Notes under the pieces: model-generated
The model's database searches: none
The model's input: the letters and a program-made list of their open reading frames with translations, nothing else
Told to the model about the DNA's origin: nothing
Shown: positions 5,315 to 6,396 of the stretch, piece by piece
Layout of the letters: every line of letters begins with the position of its first letter
Position numbering within the stretch: position 1 is the stretch's first letter
Position numbers and translations under genes: made by a program
Source of the DNA: an uncultured Altererythrobacter sp.
GTDB lineage: Bacteria; Pseudomonadota; Alphaproteobacteria; Sphingomonadales; Sphingomonadaceae
Length of the DNA: 6,396 nt
Reading direction: 5' to 3'
Assembly (NCBI GenBank): GCA_937950385.1
Contig: CALFEA010000187.1
Span: forward strand, 1-6,396

Positions 5315-6067
5315 TCACCCAAAGTTTGGAGTACGTTTTTCAACAAAGGCCTTGGTGCCCTCGGCAAAGTCTGCGCCAGTAAACGCCTCTGCAAATATGC
5401 GTAATGTGTCGGCATTGTCGGCCTCTTGCCCGTCTAAGACGCGCTGAACAAACCGCTTGGTCTCGCGCACGGAATGGGGGCTAGCAGCCGTAATCGCATC
5501 GGCCAGATCATCGGGGCTTTCGGCGACAAACTCCACCAAGCCGATCCGCAAAGCTTCCGCTGCATCAATAAGACTTCCGGTATAAAGGATACGCTTTGCC
5601 TGCCCCGGACCAACCAGATCTGTCAGCAGTTTCACATCATGCAGCGGGTAGACGAGGCCTAATTTTGCAGGCGTGATTCCGAACCGCGCATTGGGCGTTG
5701 CGACCCGCAAATCGCATGCCAGCGCGATGCCGCAACCGCCGCCGACACAGTCTCCTTCAACAAAAGCAATAGTAGGCAGACGGTGACGGGCGAGTTCATG
5801 CTGGACTCGGTTGATGGCTGCTTGATTGGCGCTGCGCCAATCGGCATCATCCTTATTCGCAAGCAGTTCTGTGATATCTGCGCCTGCGCAAAAAGCGCCC
5901 GGTTTAACGGAGCGCACGACCATCAATTTGAGATCAGCGTTGTTCGCCGTGCGTTCAAGCAATTCCAGCGTGGACTGCCACATAGCCATATTGAACGCAT
6001 TGCGCTTGTCCGCTCGGTCAATCAGTAAATGCGCAACGCGGCCATCGATTTCTAACCTAACGGTCAT
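5315..6067 (-). CDS. Crotonase-fold protein (enoyl-CoA hydratase/isomerase family)
   Basis: At 250 aa this is a full-length crotonase-superfamily protein. IDRADKRNAFNMAMW (16-30) is the N-terminal signature for CoA and substrate contacts. FCAGADITELL (59-69) and GGGCGIALACDLRVA (109-123) supply the two halves of the oxyanion hole that holds the thioester carbonyl. ARFGITPAKLGLVYPLHD (127-144) is the second active-site segment. In true enoyl-CoA hydratases Glu144 and Glu164 (rat numbering) activate water. Here the matching positions are G113 in GGCGIA and P133/A134 in GITPAK, so both acids are absent and plain hydration is unlikely. Isomerase, hydrolase, decarboxylase or C-C cleaving chemistry on a CoA ester is more plausible. 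It lies second in the visible part of the operon, with a 4-bp ATGA overlap with the upstream deacetylase-like gene. Confidence 0.92.
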   Translation of the reverse strand: MTVRLEIDGRVAHLLIDRADKRNAFNMAMWQSTLELLERTANNADLKLMVVRSVKPGAFCAGADITELLANKDDADWRSANQAAINRVQHELARHRLPTIAFVEGDCVGGGCGIALACDLRVATPNARFGITPAKLGLVYPLHDVKLLTDLVGPGQAKRILYTGSLIDAAEALRIGLVEFVAESPDDLADAITAASPHSVRETKRFVQRVLDGQEADNADTLRIFAEAFTGADFAEGTKAFVEKRTPNFG

Positions 6068-6396
6068 GCTGGGTGATTGTCTTGAAAATGATCGGCAATC
6101 GCTTTGCGAGTAGTAACCCAGACATCTTCATGTTTGCGCACATGTTTAAAAAATTCCTCCAGCGCCCAAATGCGCCCCGGTCGGCCAATGATCCTAAGGT
6201 GCAGGCCTAAGCTCATCATTTTGGGATTGCCTTCTTCCCCTTCGGCATAGACTTGATCAAAATTCGCCTTTGCGTAGTCGAGCCATTGATGCGGGGTCAG
6301 CGCAGGATCAGTCCACATCTTCATGTCATTGTTGTCAAGCTGATAAGGCACAATGCACATCGGCTTGCCGGTGGTCTCACGATCCCAGAAAGGTAC
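6064..6396 (-). CDS. PuuE-like polysaccharide deacetylase family protein, C-terminal part (cut by window edge)
   Basis: The frame is open from the right edge and gives about 110 C-terminal residues. It begins VPFWDRETTGKPMCIVPYQL, so the apparent ATG at 6360 is internal and not the start. PYQLDNNDMKMW, followed by GLHLRIIGRPGRIWALEEFF and HEDVWVTTRKAIADHF, closely resembles the C-terminus of PuuE-type NodB-fold hydrolases (typically GLHPRIIGRPGRIxALxxF and VWVCRRxDIAxHW). PuuE is a metal-independent allantoinase; relatives hydrolyse cyclic amides or other C-N bonds, so 'polysaccharide' in the family name is probably misleading here. The conserved His of GLH is kept, while the usual Pro after it is Leu. 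It is the first visible gene of the minus-strand operon and overlaps the crotonase start by 4 bp. The N-terminal metal and catalytic motifs lie outside the window. Confidence 0.85.
   Translation of the reverse strand, partial: VPFWDRETTGKPMCIVPYQLDNNDMKMWTDPALTPHQWLDYAKANFDQVYAEGEEGNPKMMSLGLHLRIIGRPGRIWALEEFFKHVRKHEDVWVTTRKAIADHFQDNHPA

Overview
The window looks like chromosomal DNA of an alphaproteobacterium, most likely a sphingomonad of moderate GC (Erythrobacteraceae or a relative). This rests on the style of the MFS transporter N-terminus, the exported NTF2-like protein, the PuuE-type deacetylase and the IS6-type remnant. The assignment is by recognition only; no database search was run.

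Layout: (1) 1-275, minus strand: the N-terminus of an MFS transporter that runs off the left edge. (2) 276-738: no intact gene. Most of it is a decayed, internally deleted and frameshifted IS6-family transposase on the minus strand, recognisable by the pieces NRIEDSHLPFR and FRRMKTIQKFVSF. (3) 739-1809, minus strand: a cysteine synthase-like PLP enzyme. An 84-bp AT-rich gap separates it from a divergent Lrp/AsnC-type regulator at 1894-2364, probably a local regulator-target pair. (4) 2419-4094, plus strand: an exported protein with a C-terminal NTF2/SnoaL-like domain, overlapping by 4 bp a carboxymuconolactone decarboxylase/AhpD-like protein. (5) 4101-6396, minus strand: a convergent operon reading deacetylase (PuuE-like, cut by the right edge), then a crotonase-fold protein, a double-VOC protein and a YciI-like protein. 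Two of its three junctions are 4-bp ATGA overlaps and the third is a 12-bp gap.

Function: the CMD, NTF2-like, VOC, YciI, crotonase and PuuE-like families are typical of small-molecule catabolic clusters in sphingomonads, and an MFS transporter lies at the left edge. The set suggests uptake and breakdown of an unidentified cyclic or CoA-linked compound. Several enzymes lack the textbook catalytic residues: the crotonase lacks both hydratase glutamates, the CMD protein has Arg in place of the AhpD Glu, and the VOC protein lacks the usual first metal ligand. The substrate cannot be read from the sequence. No tRNA, rRNA, CRISPR array or phage gene was seen.
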